Source: Nomia melanderi | Taxonomy: Eukaryota > Arthropoda > Insecta > Hymenoptera > Halictidae | Direction: 5' to 3' | DNA length: 64,000 nucleotides | NCBI RefSeq assembly: GCF_051020985.1 | Contig: NW_027475139.1 | Location: 248,001-312,000, forward strand | Part shown: positions 62,636-64,000 of the stretch, piece by piece | Position numbering within the stretch: the stretch's first letter is position 1 | Layout: each line of letters begins with the position of its first letter | Notes under the pieces: generated by a model | Databases searched by the model: none | What the model saw: the letters and a program-made list of their open reading frames with translations, nothing else | What the model was told of the DNA's origin: nothing | Program-made: the position numbers and the translations under genes

Positions 62636-63080
62636 TAGCACCCGAGATATCACCAGATATATATTGGATTTTCCCCTGACCCTGAGTGTCCGGCCCCATG
62701 AGACTGTGGTTCTCTCGGCCCCTCGTGGTCCGAGGTCGTTCCCGCTGAACAGATTCATGCGCCAGGGCCTCCTACAGACAATGCCCTTTGACTTATTGCG
62801 CTATCTGTAATAGCACCCAAGATATCACCAGATATATATTGGATTTTTCCCTGACCCTGAGTGTCCGGCCCCATGAGACGGTGGTTTTCTCGGCCCCCGG
62901 TGGTCCGAGGTCGTTCCCGCTGTCCAGATTCATGCGCCAGGGCCTCCTACAGACAATGCACTTTGATTTATTGCGCTATCTGTAATAGCAGCCGAGATAT
63001 CACCACATATATATTGGATTTTCCCCTGACCCTGAGTGTCCGGCCCCATGAGACTGTGGTTTTCTCGGCCCCTGGTGGTC
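62100..63080. repeat. Tandem duplication of a 525-bp trimer
   Basis: 62,088-62,600 and 62,613-63,080 match at 525 bp, with the marks CGCTGAACAG, CAATGCCCTTTGAC and CGCTGTCCAG. From 63,138 the sequence returns to the type seen at 60,863. Confidence 0.8.
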
Positions 63081-64000
63081 CGAGGTCGATCCCGCTGCTC
63101 AGATGCATGCGCCAGTGCCTCCTGCAGATAATTCACGTTGGTTTATTGCGCTATCTCTAATAGCACCCGAGATATCACCAGATATATATTGGATTTTCCC
63201 CTGACCCTGAGTGTCCGGCCCCATGAGACGGTGGTTTTACCGGCCCCTGGTGGTCCGAGGTCGTTCCCGCTGCCCAGATTCATGCGCCAGGGCCTCCTAC
63301 AGACAATGCACTTTGATTTATTGCGCTATCTGTAATAGCACCCGAGATATCACCAGATATATAATGGATTTTCTCCTGACCCTGAGTGTCCGGCCCCATG
63401 AGACAGTGGTTTTCTCGGCCCCTGGTGGTCCGAGGTCGTTCCCGCTGCATATATTCATGCGCCAGGGCCTCCTACAGACAATGCACTTTGATTTATTGCG
63501 CTATCTCTAATAGCACCCGAGATATCACCAGATATATAATGGATTTTTCCCCGACCCTGACAGTCCGGCCCCATGAGACGGTGATTTTCTCGGCCCCGGG
63601 TGGTCGGAGGTCGTTCCCGCTGCACAGAATCATGCGCCAGGGCTTCCTGCAGACAATGCACTTTGATTTATCGCGATATCTCTAATAGCACCCGTGATAT
63701 CACCAGATATATAATGGATTTTCCCCCGACCCTGACAGTCCGGCCCCATGGGACGGTGATTTTCTCGGCCCCTGGTGGTCCGAGGTCGTTCCCGCTGCAC
63801 AGATTCATCCGCCAGGGCCTCCTGCAGATAATTCACTTTGGGTTATTGCGCTATCTGTAATAGCAGCCGAGATATCACCACATATATATTGGATTTTCCC
63901 CTGACCCTGAGTGTCCGGCCCCATGAGACGGTGGTTTTACCGGCCCCTGGTGGTCCGAGGTCGTTCCCGCTGCCCAGATTCATGCGCCAGGGCCTCCTAC
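63081..64000. repeat. Right end: diverged monomers with ATAATGGATTTT variant
   Basis: Three monomers near 63,360, 63,535 and 63,710 read ATATATAATGG in place of ATATATATTGG, two of them with CTGACAGTCCGG. The last bases continue in the array; no edge is seen. Confidence 0.75.

Larger units (their letters stand above)
1..64000. repeat. Satellite DNA array, 175-bp monomer, about 368 head-to-tail copies
   Basis: The same 175-bp unit recurs from the first to the last base, always in the same orientation. Landmarks in order within a monomer are TTTATTGCGCTATCT, TAATAGCACCCGAGATATC, a TATATATTGGATTTT stretch, CTGACCCTGAGTGTCCGG, ATGAGACGGTGG, CTCGGCCCCTGGTGGTCC, GAGGTCGTTCCCGC and ATTCATGCGCCAGGGCC. 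Distances between successive landmarks are 175 bp, with rare 149, 150, 174 and 177-bp variants. Base composition is near balanced, with about nine CpG per unit. The window begins and ends inside a monomer, so the array extends beyond both edges. No stretch over 300 bases lacks the repeat. Such arrays are typical of eukaryotic heterochromatin; a centromeric location is inference only. The family is not recognised. Confidence 0.99.

Noticed and set aside
1..64000. Several hundred overlapping open reading frames of 61-142 codons on both strands
   Set aside because: All are translations of the same 175-bp repeat in rotating frames. Most start at TTG or GTG, they overlap on both strands, and there is no promoter, intron or codon-position signal. 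None is annotated as a gene.
1..64000. CRISPR array
   Set aside because: There are no short repeats with unique spacers; the whole 175-bp unit repeats without unique sequence, and no cas gene is present.
1..64000. CENP-B box
   Set aside because: Reading the monomer on both strands shows no TTCG----A--CGGG core. The TTTCGCTATC variant near 1,541 has TTCG but lacks the rest.
1..64000. Ribosomal DNA, 5S rRNA, tRNA or SINE-derived repeat
   Set aside because: No rRNA motif, tRNA-like fold, poly-A tail or target-site duplication is visible, and units are strictly head-to-tail.
1..64000. G-quadruplex or telomere-like tracts
   Set aside because: G runs of three or more are sparse and not clustered in fours, and no telomeric hexamer array is present.

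Overview
The whole 64 kb window is one uninterrupted, head-to-tail satellite DNA array. The basic unit (monomer) is 175 bp. About 368 monomers are present, all in the same orientation, with no unique sequence, transposon, RNA gene or credible protein gene between them. Such an array, with several levels of nested higher-order repeat (HOR), points to a eukaryotic chromosome and most likely to centromeric, pericentromeric or other constitutive heterochromatin. I do not recognise the family and cannot name the organism. Coordinates below use a phase in which each monomer starts at the TTG of TTGATTTATTGCGC or TTGGTTTATTGCGC.

Layout: (1) 1-5,234, mixed monomers with a local 525-bp (trimer) duplication. 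(2) 5,235-19,402, the most regular part: a 15-monomer, 2,599-bp HOR, itself packed into two tandem superblocks of 5,373 bp (8,482-13,854) and 5,548 bp (13,855-19,402). (3) 19,403-about 26,050, mixed monomers with a 3,502-bp (20-monomer) spaced duplication and another 525-bp duplication. (4) about 26,050-32,974, blocks repeated at 2,099 bp and, against the next region, at 6,246 bp. (5) 32,975-47,464, two tandem copies of a 7,245-bp, 42-monomer block in which I found no difference, each carrying a nested 1,373-bp duplication. (6) 47,465-about 53,040, a 12/13-monomer repeat (2,075 and 2,250 bp). (7) about 53,040-59,987, a patchwork of more diverged monomers. (8) 59,988-64,000, a 10-monomer, 1,750-bp repeat with another 525-bp duplication.

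Variation is highly structured. Two linked sequence classes alternate and recombine in the last third of the monomer. Twenty monomers share a 25-bp deletion lying exactly between two CGGCCCC direct repeats, and these 149/150-bp units act as phase marks in the HORs. Three monomers are strongly diverged, mainly in one central block of about 50 bp. Some variants are confined to the left half and others to the right half. Each monomer carries dyad symmetries. Open reading frames of 65-105 codons occur everywhere on both strands, but they follow from the repeat, start mostly at TTG or GTG, and should not be annotated as genes.
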